A stretch of 64,000 nt of DNA, taken from NCBI RefSeq assembly GCF_023715105.1, contig NZ_JAMBNO010000005.1, positions 62,001 to 126,000 of the forward strand, written 5' to 3'. The notes beneath the pieces were generated by a model. That model was not told the origin of the DNA. It ran no database searches and saw only the letters and a list, made by a program, of their open reading frames with translations. Shown here piece by piece: positions 46,046 to 54,849 of this stretch; within the stretch, counting starts at the first letter, position 1; every line of letters starts with the position of its first letter. The stretch comes from Hydrogenophaga intermedia (GTDB taxonomy: Bacteria; Pseudomonadota; Gammaproteobacteria; Burkholderiales; Burkholderiaceae_C). Made by a program: the position numbers and the translations under genes.

Positions 46046-47128
46046 ATGTCACTCCTCCCCTACGGCGCCGCGCGCCCCTTCCTCTTCGGCATGGACCCGG
46101 AGGCCGCCCACGAGCTCACGTTGGGCACCATCGCGCGGGTGCAGCACTCGCCGCTGACCTGCCTGTACAGCCAGCCGCGCGTGAACGACCCGTTCACGCT
46201 GGCCGGCCTGCAGTTCGCGAACCGCGTGGGCCTGGCCGCCGGCCTGGACAAGAACGCCCGCTGTATCGACGGGCTGGCTGCGATGGGTTTCGGCTTTGTG
46301 GAGGTGGGAACCGTCACGCCCAAGGGCCAGCCGGGCAACCCCAAGCCGCGCATGTTCCGCCTGCCCGAACGCAACGCGCTCATCAACCGCCTGGGCTTCA
46401 ACAACGACGGGCTCGACGCCTTCCTGACCAACGTGCAGCGCGCGCGGTTTCGCAACGAACGCAGCGCCGTGCCCATGCGCCTGGGCCTGAATATCGGCAA
46501 GAACGCGAGCACGCCGATCGAGCGCGCCACGGAGGACTACCTCACGTGCCTGGATGGCGTGTATCCGCACGCCGACTACGTCACCGTCAACATCTCCAGC
46601 CCCAACACGCAGAACCTGCGCAGCCTGCAGAGCGACGCCGCGCTCGACGCGCTGCTGGGCGCGGTGATGGAGCGGCGCGAGCAACTCGCACAGCGCCACG
46701 GCCGCGCCATCCCGGTGTTCGTGAAGATCGCGCCCGATCTCGATGACGCGCAGATCGGCGTGATCGCGGCCACCCTGCAGCGCCACGGTTGCGCCAGCGA
46801 TGGTCAGTCCACGGGCGCGCTGGGCGTGATCGCCACCAACACCACGCTCTCGCGGGAGGCGGTGAAGGGCTTGCCGCACGCCGAGGAGGCCGGCGGCTTG
46901 TCGGGCGCGCCGGTGCTGCAGGCCAGCAACCGCGTGATCAGCGCGCTGCGCCAGGCCCTGGGCCCGGCCTTCCCCATCATCGGGGTGGGTGGTGTGCTGA
47001 GTGCGGCCGACGCGTTGAGCAAGATCGACGCCGGTGCTGACCTGGTGCAGATCTACACCGGCCTCATCTACCGCGGGCCGGCGCTGGTGTACGAATCGGC
47101 GCGGGCCATCGCCGGCCTCAGGAAGTAA
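46046..47128 (+). CDS. pyrD: Dihydroorotate dehydrogenase (quinone), class 2
   Basis: Membrane-associated pyrimidine synthesis enzyme using quinone. 360 residues. N-terminal amphipathic helix ([16 protein letters not shown]), [64 protein letters not shown] (catalytic Ser), [18 protein letters not shown] and [35 protein letters not shown]. Its 3' end overlaps the convergent oxidoreductase gene by 11 bases. Confidence 0.97.
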   Translation: MSLLPYGAARPFLFGMDPEAAHELTLGTIARVQHSPLTCLYSQPRVNDPFTLAGLQFANRVGLAAGLDKNARCIDGLAAMGFGFVEVGTVTPKGQPGNPKPRMFRLPERNALINRLGFNNDGLDAFLTNVQRARFRNERSAVPMRLGLNIGKNASTPIERATEDYLTCLDGVYPHADYVTVNISSPNTQNLRSLQSDAALDALLGAVMERREQLAQRHGRAIPVFVKIAPDLDDAQIGVIAATLQRHGCASDGQSTGALGVIATNTTLSREAVKGLPHAEEAGGLSGAPVLQASNRVISALRQALGPAFPIIGVGGVLSAADALSKIDAGADLVQIYTGLIYRGPALVYESARAIAGLRK

Positions 47129-48236
47129 GCACCGCGGCGACGTGTTCGCCGATCGCCAGGCAGCTCGTGAGTCCGGGCGATTCGATACCCAGCAGGTTCA
47201 CCAGCCCCGGCAGGCCGTGCGCTGCCGGCCCCTGGATGAGGAAGTCGGCCGCGGGTTCGTCGGGCCCGTTGATCTTGGGACGGATGCCGGCGTAGCCCGG
47301 TTGCAGCGCGCCGTCGGGCAATGCGGGCCAGTAACGCCGCACCTCGGCGTAGAACGCCTCGCCACGCGCCGGGTCCACCTGCAGATCGGTCGGGTCGTCG
47401 ACCCACTGCACGTCGGGCCCGAACTTGGCCTGACCACCCAGGTCGATCGTCAAGTGCACGCCCAGGCCGGCCAGGTGCTTGTCGGGTTCGGGTGCGGGGT
47501 AGATCAGGCGCGCGAACGGTGAACGCCCGGCCAGAGTGAAATAGTTGCCTTTGGCGTAGCGCGCCCTGGGCACCAGATTCGCCGGCAGGCCGTCGACAGA
47601 CCGTGCCACGTCGCAGGCAGCCAGCCCGGCGGCGTTGACCACCGTGTCGGCCAGCAACTCGGTGCCGTCCTCCGCCAGGACGCGCCATTGCTCGCCATCG
47701 CGCGCGATGGTGCGTACCCCGCTGTGCAACGCGACCAATCCCCCTGCGTGTTCCAGGTCCCCCTGCAGCGCCAGCATCAGCGCGTGGCTGTCGACGATGC
47801 CGGTCGAGGGCGACCAGACCGCGCCCAGGCACGCCAGTGCTGGCTCCATCGCGCGCGCCGCATCGGCGCCGATCAACACCAGATCGTCCACCCCATTGGC
47901 CGCGGCGCGCGCCACGATGCCAGGCAAGGCACCGAGTTGAGAGGCCGTGTTGGCCACGATGAGTTTGCCGCAGCGCTGGTGCGCCACGCCGCGCTCCTGG
48001 GCGTAGGCGTAGAGCATGGCCTTGCCGCGCACGCACAGGCGCGCCTTGAGCGAACCCGCCGGGTAGTAGATCCCGGCGTGAATGACCTCGCTGTTGCGCG
48101 AACTGGTGCCCGTGCCGATGGCGGCCTCACGTTCGAGCACCAGCACCTCGCGGCCGGCGAGCGCCAGCGCGCGAGCAACCGCCAGACCGACGACGCCGGC
48201 ACCGATCACCACGCAGTCGACACGCTCCGCGCTCAA
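47118..48236 (-). CDS. FAD-dependent oxidoreductase, L-2-hydroxyglutarate oxidase (LhgO)-like
   Basis: 372 residues of the DAO family. FAD loop [48 protein letters not shown] (the LhgO-type signature where G-x-Y contacts FAD), [18 protein letters not shown], and the C-terminal [30 protein letters not shown]. The homologues oxidise L-2-hydroxyglutarate into the quinone pool. Its start overlaps the protease stop by four bases, making it the last gene of the sigma-54-led operon; whether it serves that operon or is a rider is open. Confidence 0.85.
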   Translation of the reverse strand: MSAERVDCVVIGAGVVGLAVARALALAGREVLVLEREAAIGTGTSSRNSEVIHAGIYYPAGSLKARLCVRGKAMLYAYAQERGVAHQRCGKLIVANTASQLGALPGIVARAAANGVDDLVLIGADAARAMEPALACLGAVWSPSTGIVDSHALMLALQGDLEHAGGLVALHSGVRTIARDGEQWRVLAEDGTELLADTVVNAAGLAACDVARSVDGLPANLVPRARYAKGNYFTLAGRSPFARLIYPAPEPDKHLAGLGVHLTIDLGGQAKFGPDVQWVDDPTDLQVDPARGEAFYAEVRRYWPALPDGALQPGYAGIRPKINGPDEPAADFLIQGPAAHGLPGLVNLLGIESPGLTSCLAIGEHVAAVLTS

Positions 48237-48997
48237 CGGTGGCGCTCCAGCAAAGCCTGCACATGGCGGGCCGGCACGGCATAAGTGATGCCCGACGGCT
48301 GGCTCAAGGCAGATTCCCGTCGGCCCTTGACCAACACCATGCTCACGACGCCCAACACCTCACCGTTGCCCGGGTTGAACAACGGGCCGCCACTGTTGCC
48401 GGGGTAGGCGGTGCCATCAAGCTGGAACAGGTTGAATGCGTCCTCGCGCAGCCCGCGGATCGCCTGCGGCTGCAGGCGCCCCGCCGTGGGGCTGGGCAGG
48501 TTGGCCGGGGTGATGCTGGAGACCATGGCGCGGTGGGTCACGGTCGAGTAACCCAGGGCGCCACCGATGGGAAAGCCCATGAACGCGACGTCCTCGCCCT
48601 CTCGCACGGCGTCCGAATTGCCGATCGTCATCGCAGGCATGGCCGCCCCTTCCTGAACCCGCAACAAGGCGAGGTCGCGCGGCGCGTCCTGGCCCACGAG
48701 GGTGGCCGCACGCATCTGCCAGCTGCTGCCCTGCCGCACCTGAATCACGAGAGCGGGCGCGTCACCCGACGCGGGCGGATCGGGCAGCACATGCAGGTTG
48801 GTGATGACCTGAAGACCGTCACCCACCACGAATCCGGTGCCGCGCATCTGAAAGCGAGGGCTGTCGGTGGCCTTGTAGGTGCCGACCAGCACCACCGACG
48901 GCTTGAGCCGTTCAATGACGGCAGGCAGATCGGCGCGCGCGGCGACAGGAACGAGGCAACCGGCCACGCAGGCCAGCAGACACAGTCGGCGGTTCAT
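48233..48997 (-). CDS. Secreted trypsin-like serine protease (S1C/DegP catalytic domain only)
   Basis: 254 residues. Signal peptide [22 protein letters not shown]. Catalytic triad visible: ITNLHVL (His), PRDLALLRV (Asp) and [13 protein letters not shown] (Ser). No PDZ domain follows, unlike DegP/DegS. ATG 48997 has AAGGAAG 8 bases upstream. It overlaps the nucleotidyltransferase (4 bases) and the oxidoreductase (4 bases), so it is embedded in the operon. It could process the exported GYWKN protein or another cell-surface partner; that is inference. Confidence 0.86.
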   Translation of the reverse strand: MNRRLCLLACVAGCLVPVAARADLPAVIERLKPSVVLVGTYKATDSPRFQMRGTGFVVGDGLQVITNLHVLPDPPASGDAPALVIQVRQGSSWQMRAATLVGQDAPRDLALLRVQEGAAMPAMTIGNSDAVREGEDVAFMGFPIGGALGYSTVTHRAMVSSITPANLPSPTAGRLQPQAIRGLREDAFNLFQLDGTAYPGNSGGPLFNPGNGEVLGVVSMVLVKGRRESALSQPSGITYAVPARHVQALLERHR

Positions 48998-50097
48998 GCG
49001 GACTTCCTTTGACGAAACCAGGCACGGCCCGCCTTGCGCACCAGGTGGGGCACCAGGCGCCAGAGCGGCATGCGCTGCAGATGGCCACGAAGGTAAAGCA
49101 TCGCGCGGGCCTGCGGTGACCAGATGTCGCTGGTCGACGCGTGCGGCGGGGCCAAGCCGCGCACGAACATCGCGTCCTGGCACCGTTGCCACGCGCCCAC
49201 CGGCCGGGCCGGATCGGCCTGAGGCCAGCGGCGGCGAAGTTCGTCACCCACCGGCTGCTGAAGCAGCAAGACCATGTAACGCAGGGCCCAGGCCAGCGGC
49301 ACTTGCAAGCCCAGCTCGTCGGCACGCGCCTGCAGGCGTGCCAGGAAGGTGGGGTCGTGCTGGAAGTCATCGAGCAGGGCAAAGATGTCGATCAGCCCGC
49401 GCAGGCCGCGTTCAAGTTCGCCTTCGAGGTAGAGGTGCAATGCGCTGTGCAACAGCAGGTCCACATCGGCGAGCGCGCGCACGGCGGCATCACCAGTAAT
49501 GGGCTGGCTGGCGGCAAGCAGCTTTGCGGCGTCCGGGTGCCAGCGCGAGCTCAGGGGTGCGATGGCGTGATGCACGTCGAGCACGGTGCCCCGATGCACG
49601 TGCCGCAGGGGTGGCAACTCGTGCATCCAGCGGCGGTAATAGCGCTGGTCGTAGTCGTCACGGTGCGTGCTCACCCAGCCGCCGATCATCAGCGCACTTT
49701 CGACGTCGGCCAGCCGCTGCCTCGGCACGAGGATGTCGATGTCGGACACCAGCCTGCCCTGAGCCGCCGGCAGGTTCAACATGCTGTAGGCCGCGCCCTT
49801 GAGCAGCACCACGGGAACACCGATGGGCGCCAGGGCCGCCGCCACATGGGCCACCTCGTTGCGCAACTCGGTCGCCTGGCGCTGCGCCAGCTTCAACGCA
49901 CCCACCAGGTGGCGCAACGGCTCGGCGGGCAGTTGCGCCAGCAAGCCAGCGCGCTCGGCACCGCCAGCCACGCGCGCCAGCAGGTCTGCGGTGCGGGCCT
50001 GTGGTACGGCGCGGTCCCACTGCGCGGGCGCCCATGCGGGCAAGGCCTGCGGCTGGAACATGGCGGTGCGCAGATCCGCAAACGCGAGCGGCTTCAT
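48994..50097 (-). CDS. Nucleotidyltransferase family protein (NTP_transf_5-like)
   Basis: 367 residues. The Pol-beta-type nucleotidyltransferase core is seen as VVLLKGAAYSMLNLPAAQGRLVSDIDILVPRQRLADVESAL: a lysine-glycine start, then the D-x-D metal pair in SDIDIL. TVLDVHHAIAPLSSRW gives a third acidic strand and LHLYLEGELERGLRGLIDIFALLDDF is the usual helical tail. Relatives lie beside HPr-kinase-like proteins in exosortase-linked clusters and, as I recall, in phosphorylated lasso-peptide clusters. Substrate unknown. Overlaps both neighbours by four bases. Confidence 0.82.
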   Translation of the reverse strand: MKPLAFADLRTAMFQPQALPAWAPAQWDRAVPQARTADLLARVAGGAERAGLLAQLPAEPLRHLVGALKLAQRQATELRNEVAHVAAALAPIGVPVVLLKGAAYSMLNLPAAQGRLVSDIDILVPRQRLADVESALMIGGWVSTHRDDYDQRYYRRWMHELPPLRHVHRGTVLDVHHAIAPLSSRWHPDAAKLLAASQPITGDAAVRALADVDLLLHSALHLYLEGELERGLRGLIDIFALLDDFQHDPTFLARLQARADELGLQVPLAWALRYMVLLLQQPVGDELRRRWPQADPARPVGAWQRCQDAMFVRGLAPPHASTSDIWSPQARAMLYLRGHLQRMPLWRLVPHLVRKAGRAWFRQRKSA

Positions 50098-51005
50098 GTG
50101 CGGGGGCCCAGTAGTCCGTCGAACCAGGCCAGGGCATCGTCGAGCTGGCTGTACCGCAGATCAAAGACACCGCAGGACTGCACCATATCGGCCATGGCGA
50201 GAAAGCCCTGGCGGCCATGGACGTGCTGGTTGAAGCTGTTGGAGGCCAGGGCGATCAGGGCGTCGCCCTTCGGGTGCGGCTGCACGCTCAAGGGCGCGCC
50301 GGCCTGGTACTGCGGGAACACGATCCAGGCGGCCTGCGCCGGGCGCGTGGCCGCAGCCACGCTCGCTGCCGAGGGCCGCAGGTGCGCGACGGTGCCCTTC
50401 TGGGTGTCGTGGGCCATCGGCCCCATCACCGCGTCGGCGCAGCGGCCGGCGATCAAGGCGATCGACTGGTTCTTCAGGCTGATGGCGCGCGGCGATGGCG
50501 TGAGCAGGCCGCTGGCAGGGTCGATCAGCGCCATCTCGTCGGACAACAGGCGCCAGCCGTGGTCCATCAATGCCGCGCACAGCGTGCTTTTCCCCGAGCC
50601 CGGCGGTGCGGGCATGAGCACGGCGCGGTCGTCGCGCGCCAGCACGGCCGAATGAACCAGCAGCCAGTGATGGCAGTGCGCCGTTACGCACCAGTTGAGA
50701 CCCCATTCCAGAAAGGCAAAACCCTCGCCGGCGGCCAAGGGTGTGAAGGGCCGGTGGCCGTCGAGTTCGAAGCTGCAATGCCACCCGCTCCAGCTGGCGT
50801 TCACGCTCACATGAAAATCCGCAAAGCTGTTTGCGGGGTCGACGACCTCTCGCTCGGCGTAAAGGCGGCCAATCCCCTCGGCCACGATGGGCAGTCGGCT
50901 TTGAACGTGCACCACGAAGGGCGACAGGGCGAACCGCAGCCCGTCGTCCGCGAGTCGTCGCCGCAGTTCGGTGTCGCCGAGGTCAGCGAGTGTGCGTGGG
51001 CTCAT
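50094..51005 (-). CDS. HprK-related kinase A (HPr-rel-A system)
   Basis: 303 residues. The C-terminal half resembles HPr kinase: LLVHSAVLARDDRAVLMPAPPGSGKSTL, with P-loop near residues 133-141, then ALMDHGWRLLSDEMALID, matching the acidic strand of HprK. The N-terminal half (LRFALSPFVVHVQSRLPIVAEGIGRLY) is family-specific. No HPr or PTS gene is nearby, so the target is probably a peptide or protein held by the adjacent PqqD-like chaperone. Start ATG 51005 overlaps the chaperone stop (ATGA); the frame upstream to 51071 is not used. Confidence 0.85.
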   Translation of the reverse strand: MSPRTLADLGDTELRRRLADDGLRFALSPFVVHVQSRLPIVAEGIGRLYAEREVVDPANSFADFHVSVNASWSGWHCSFELDGHRPFTPLAAGEGFAFLEWGLNWCVTAHCHHWLLVHSAVLARDDRAVLMPAPPGSGKSTLCAALMDHGWRLLSDEMALIDPASGLLTPSPRAISLKNQSIALIAGRCADAVMGPMAHDTQKGTVAHLRPSAASVAAATRPAQAAWIVFPQYQAGAPLSVQPHPKGDALIALASNSFNQHVHGRQGFLAMADMVQSCGVFDLRYSQLDDALAWFDGLLGPRT

Positions 51006-51274
51006 TCGCTGCACACCAGCCAACCCAGCCGCTCGAAGGTGCGCAGCCATTCGCGCAGGAGTTGCGCGCACTCGTCATCCAGTGTTTCGCCAAACAGCGC
51101 GGCGCCGATCTCAGCCTCCGTTCTGGGCTGACCATCCAGGCACAGCATCAAGGCCTGGGCGGCGAGTGGCTCCAGGGCATGGAGATCACCGGGCCCCTCG
51201 TCGTACACCACGACCGCGTCGTCGTACGCACGCAGCACGAGAGCCTGCCAGCGAGGGCAGGTGCAGGTGAGCAT
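51002..51274 (-). CDS. PqqD-family peptide chaperone of the HPr-rel-A system
   Basis: 90 residues, the size of a single PqqD/RiPP-recognition-element domain. Strand pair (WQALVLRAYDDAVVVYDEGPGDLHAL), then a winged-helix-like LEPLAAQALMLCLDGQPRTEAEIGAALFGETLDDECAQLLREWLRTFERLGWL. PqqD-type proteins bind the leader of a peptide and present it to a modifying enzyme. It lies 3 bases after the GYWKN gene and overlaps the kinase gene by four, so chaperone and kinase are almost certainly made together. Confidence 0.82.
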   Translation of the reverse strand: MLTCTCPRWQALVLRAYDDAVVVYDEGPGDLHALEPLAAQALMLCLDGQPRTEAEIGAALFGETLDDECAQLLREWLRTFERLGWLVCSE

Positions 51275-51277
51275 CGA

Positions 51278-51895
51278 TCAGATGGGAAGAAGCCCGTCGT
51301 AGACCGCTTCGAAGTAGCCCAGGGTGGTATGCAGGTTCCAGGAGGCACCGGCGAACGGGCTCCAGTTCATCCCTTTCGAGAGGGAGTTCCACAACTGGTT
51401 GCACTGCTGCTTGGACAGCAAGACGCGGTCGGGGTCGTTGCCCACGCTGTGCGCCGACAGCCAGGCTGCCGTGACGTGGCGAGCCAACTGCTCGTAGTGG
51501 TGATTGCCAAGGCTCTTGAGATTGAGCACGTCCTGCAACGAAAGCGTCGAGTAGAAGCCGTTCGACACATCGTCGAAGCCGACGGCCGTGAAGCGGGTCG
51601 ACTTCTTGAAATCGGCATCGCCATTGTTCTTCCAGTACCCGTGCGACTTGCACGCGTAGTCCTTGCGGTATTCGCGGCCCCTGCTCACATGGAGCTTCGC
51701 AGCGGCGAGGGAAGCGAATGAAGAGGGGCGCACACAGTCGTAGTCCCCACCGGCGAGCACCGAGTTGCTCTTGAGCGCCGCCAGCACGGGCGCAGCGCTC
51801 ACGCTGGCCCGCAGCAGACGGCGACGGCTGACGCCGTGCGCCTCACCCGATGCTTCGGGTACCGCGGGGTCTTGTGAATCGTGGCGTGGTGTCAT
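51278..51895 (-). CDS. Exported twin-arginine protein with GYWKN motif (unknown function)
   Basis: 205 residues. The N-terminal 20 are polar, then SRRRLLRASVSAAPVLAALKSNSVLA, a twin-arginine-type export signal. The mature part contains DYACKSHGYWKNNGDADFKKSTRF; C-x-S-x-GYWKN-x is a short motif found at the start of some bacterial surface proteins. The rest is helical (LQDVLNLKSLGNHHYEQLARHVTAAWLSAHSVG, QQCNQLWNSL). No PEP-CTERM tail. First gene behind the sigma-54 promoter at 51945-51958, with GGGGAG 7 bases before ATG. Being directly before a peptide chaperone and kinase, it is the prime candidate substrate. Confidence 0.75.
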   Translation of the reverse strand: MTPRHDSQDPAVPEASGEAHGVSRRRLLRASVSAAPVLAALKSNSVLAGGDYDCVRPSSFASLAAAKLHVSRGREYRKDYACKSHGYWKNNGDADFKKSTRFTAVGFDDVSNGFYSTLSLQDVLNLKSLGNHHYEQLARHVTAAWLSAHSVGNDPDRVLLSKQQCNQLWNSLSKGMNWSPFAGASWNLHTTLGYFEAVYDGLLPI

Positions 51896-51944
51896 GGCTA
51901 AGCTCCCCTCATCGACGGTCCGACCAGGGGTTTCATCGAATCAA

Positions 51945-51958
51945 GCAAGAAACCTGCC
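51945..51958 (-). promoter_or_regulatory. Sigma-54 (-24/-12) promoter of the HPr-rel-A operon
   Basis: The minus strand reads GGCAGGTTTCTTGC: GG and GC dinucleotides with the required 12-base phase, differing from GGCACG-N4-TTGC at one position. Predicted start about 12 bases on (near 51933), giving a 38-base leader with a strong ribosome site before ATG 51895. PrsR, a sigma-54 activator, is encoded 3 kb upstream. Confidence 0.8.
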
Positions 51959-52025
51959 GTTGGCCGCAAAGCCTTGATTGTGCAGGGAAAGTCTGGGCGG
52001 ATCACGGGTGTCTGGCCGGTAATTG

Positions 52026-52040
52026 TCAAATCTGTCGACA
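52026..52040. promoter_or_regulatory. Possible activator site (TGTCAAATCTGTCGACA)
   Basis: TGTCGACA (52033-52040) is a perfect 8-bp palindrome, preceded on the plus strand by TGTCAAA. It lies about 75 bases upstream of the -24 element, at a usual enhancer distance for NtrC-type activators. Only one clear dyad is present, so this is tentative. Confidence 0.3.
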
Positions 52041-52043
52041 CTT

Positions 52044-54821
52044 TCACAGCCCCTGGAGCAGCCGCTCCACCTCGGCCTGGCCGCCGAACTTGTCGCCCAT
52101 GCCCTTGAGTTCCTCCAGCAGCGGCTTGGCGGCCGCCTTGTCCTCGGCGTTGAGGTAGATCTTTGCCAGGTTCAGCTTGAACAGCGGTGTACCCGGCTGA
52201 AGCGCCACCGCTTCCTTCTGGAGTTCGATCGCGCGCGCATGCTCCTTGCGTTCCGACAGCAACACGGCCAGCGTGTCGATGAAGGGCGCCTGCCGGGGCG
52301 CCGCCGCGTTGGCGCGTTCGGCCAGTGCCACCGCATCGCTGCGCCCCAGGCGTCCCGCCACCCACGCGAGGTTGTTCAGGGCCAGCGCGTTGTTGGGCTG
52401 CAGTGCGATCACGCGGTCGTAGTGCTTCTGGGCGTCCTGCAGCCGGTTGTTGGTCATGGCGCGGTCGCCCAGGTACATCAGCATCGCCGTGTCTCTGGGG
52501 TTGTCGCGCAACCACGCGGTGGACACGCGCTCGGCTTCGGCCGTCTTGCCGTCGAACGAGAGCACGCTGTGCAACTTGATGGCCAACTCGGGCGCCGGTG
52601 CCGCGCGCAGGCCGGCAGTGAAGGCGGTGGCGGCCTCGCCCCAGCGCCGTGCGCTCGCGTGTACGTCACCTTCCATCAGATAGCCGGCCGCTTCTTTCGG
52701 CCGCTGCTTCTGTACGTTCCTGGCGGTCTGCAGGGCCAGCGAAGGCTGGTTGTCCCGAACGGCCAACTCGACCAGGCTGCGCTGCGCGATCAACAGGTCG
52801 GGCTGCAATTGCAGCGCCTTGTTCAGGCTTTGAATCGCGGCCTTGTAATCCTGCTTGCTGGCGTGCACCGAGGCCGTCCGCAAATGCGGCAGGGGCTGGC
52901 CGGGCATCATGGTCTCCAGCTTGCCGAAGCTGGCCAGCGCCTGGTTCTGGTCCCCGGAAGCAACTTGCGCGCGCCCGAGGGCGTCCAGCAGCGAGGGCTC
53001 GTTGGGCAGGGCCGCCACCGCGTTCTGCGCTTCGGTCAGGGCCGACTTCGCATCGTTGCGGCGCAGGAAGTGATCGACCAGGGCCAGGCGGGGCATCCGG
53101 TCAGCCGGCGCGGCCTCGATGGCACGGCGCAACGTGGCCGCAACATCCTGCGGGCTCGCGCCATTGGCGTTCTGCAACTCGGCCTGGACGAGCAGCGCCT
53201 GCACGTTGGCGGGGTTCTTCTCGGCCACGGCCCGCACGCGCTGAAGGGCCTGCTCGGGTTTGCGCTCGTTCATGTCGAGCGCGGCCAGCGCGGCCGTGGA
53301 CGCGAAGTAGGCGGGATCGATCGACAGTGCCTTCTCGAAGGCCCGCCGCGCACCCGCCATGTCCTGGCGCTGCAAGAGCGCTCGACCGCGCAGGTGCGCA
53401 GGCAGCGGATCGTTGGCGCGCTTCTTCTCCAGCGCGTCGATTGCCTTGAGCGCGTCGTCGACCTTGCGCAGGCGCAGGCTGGCGTTGATCAACGCCAGAT
53501 CGGCCGTGATGCCGGTGTCGCTGTCGGCCAGTCGCTGCAGCGAAGCCAGGGCCTCACCGGTCTCACCGCCGGCAAGCTGGCTGATGGCCAGCGTGGTGCG
53601 TTTGGCGACATCGTTCGGATCGAGCTGGCTGGCCTTGGCAAGGTAACGCTGCGCTTCCTCAGGGTCGCCCTTGACCATGTAGGCCTGACCGGCCACCGCC
53701 AGCAGGCCCGCGTCATCGCTGTTCTTGAGCAGATCGGGCGGCAGCGCACCGATGGCGCGATCCACCTGTCCGGTGCGCAGGTAGGTGCTGACGAGCAATC
53801 GGCGCGCCAGCGGCAGTTGCGGCGAGAGTTGCACCGCCCGGGCCAGCATGGTCTCGGCCTGCACGCTGGCATTGTTGGCGAGTTCGATCGCGCCGCCCAG
53901 CTCAAGCGCGGCGGGGCTGTCCGGCGTCAGGCGCAACAGCTGCTGCATATGCTCGCGGGCCTTGGCGGGCTCGTTGCGCGACAACGCCATCTGGGCCTGC
54001 AGGTACAGCGTCTGCGGCGTACCGGGGTGCAGCTTGACCATCTCGGCAAGCTCTGCCAGCGCCGCATCGGTTTGCTGGTCTGCCATCAACGCGCGCACCG
54101 CGCCGGCGCGCGCGCGCGCATGACCCGACTCCAGCTTGAGCGCTTCACGGTAGGCGGCCAGGGCGGGCTTCGCCTCACGCTGGCGCATCAGCAGATCGCC
54201 CCGGAATTCATGGGCGTCGGCCAGTGTGGGCTGTTTCGCAAGCAAGCCATCGATCTGCGCCAGGGCGCCCGCCACATCGCCACGGGTCAACTTCGAGCGC
54301 GCCTGCTCCATCACGGCGGGGCCGTAGTCGGGCACCGCCTGCAAGGCCCGCGACAAGGCGCGATCACGCTCGCTTTCGCGCCCCTGCGATGCCCAGGCGC
54401 GGGCCACGATGGTCTGCAGATCGGCCTGCGCCTGCGGGTCGGACAGGCTCTTGTCCGCCAGGTCGCGCGTGACGTCGGCGGCGCGGCCGAGCAGCAACTG
54501 GCTGCGCGCCAGGGAAGGCAACACCTCTTCCGGTGGCACCCCCAGGTCCAGCGCCCGCTTGAGTTCGGTTTCCGCGCCCGCCGGATCACCGCTGAGCAAC
54601 AAGGCCTGCCCCAGCATCGCCCGCGCCTCGGCACGGTCGGGGTCGGCCTGCAGCGCGTTCTTGATCTGGATGATGGCAGCCGGCACGTCGTTCTTGCCCA
54701 TGTAATCGCGGGCCGACGCCAGCAGCGCGTTCGGATCCTCGCGGCCACAGGCGCCCACCAGCAACGCCACGGCAAGGGCCGTGGGTAACCATGTGCGTCG
54801 TGCGATTCTGGAGGTGTTCAT
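52044..54821 (-). CDS. prsT: PEP-CTERM/XrtA system TPR-repeat lipoprotein PrsT
   Basis: 925 residues. Lipoprotein signal LAVALLVGACGRED (lipid-bearing C25), then about 25 tetratricopeptide repeats from residue 30 to the end (for example AIIQIKNALQADPDRAEARAMLGQALLLSGDPAGAETELKRAL). The size and architecture match PrsT, found only in exosortase-A exopolysaccharide loci. Thought to sit in the outer membrane and assist export or assembly. It lies 28 bases after prsR. Confidence 0.9.
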   Translation of the reverse strand: MNTSRIARRTWLPTALAVALLVGACGREDPNALLASARDYMGKNDVPAAIIQIKNALQADPDRAEARAMLGQALLLSGDPAGAETELKRALDLGVPPEEVLPSLARSQLLLGRAADVTRDLADKSLSDPQAQADLQTIVARAWASQGRESERDRALSRALQAVPDYGPAVMEQARSKLTRGDVAGALAQIDGLLAKQPTLADAHEFRGDLLMRQREAKPALAAYREALKLESGHARARAGAVRALMADQQTDAALAELAEMVKLHPGTPQTLYLQAQMALSRNEPAKAREHMQQLLRLTPDSPAALELGGAIELANNASVQAETMLARAVQLSPQLPLARRLLVSTYLRTGQVDRAIGALPPDLLKNSDDAGLLAVAGQAYMVKGDPEEAQRYLAKASQLDPNDVAKRTTLAISQLAGGETGEALASLQRLADSDTGITADLALINASLRLRKVDDALKAIDALEKKRANDPLPAHLRGRALLQRQDMAGARRAFEKALSIDPAYFASTAALAALDMNERKPEQALQRVRAVAEKNPANVQALLVQAELQNANGASPQDVAATLRRAIEAAPADRMPRLALVDHFLRRNDAKSALTEAQNAVAALPNEPSLLDALGRAQVASGDQNQALASFGKLETMMPGQPLPHLRTASVHASKQDYKAAIQSLNKALQLQPDLLIAQRSLVELAVRDNQPSLALQTARNVQKQRPKEAAGYLMEGDVHASARRWGEAATAFTAGLRAAPAPELAIKLHSVLSFDGKTAEAERVSTAWLRDNPRDTAMLMYLGDRAMTNNRLQDAQKHYDRVIALQPNNALALNNLAWVAGRLGRSDAVALAERANAAAPRQAPFIDTLAVLLSERKEHARAIELQKEAVALQPGTPLFKLNLAKIYLNAEDKAAAKPLLEELKGMGDKFGGQAEVERLLQGL

Positions 54822-54849
54822 GGCGTTCTCCGGTTGGGCCTGGGCAGAG

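Noticed and set aside
51278-51895. The 205-residue protein as a PEP-CTERM substrate
   Set aside because: The C-terminus (AVYDGLLPI) has no PEP motif, no hydrophobic helix and no terminal basic cluster.
52023-54788. A 921-codon plus-strand frame opposite prsT
   Set aside because: It mirrors a TPR lipoprotein with clear signal peptide and repeats; no ribosome site or family features.
54822-54849. A second sigma-54 promoter directly before prsT
   Set aside because: The gap is only 28 bases and no GG-N10-GC element was found there or at the end of prsR.
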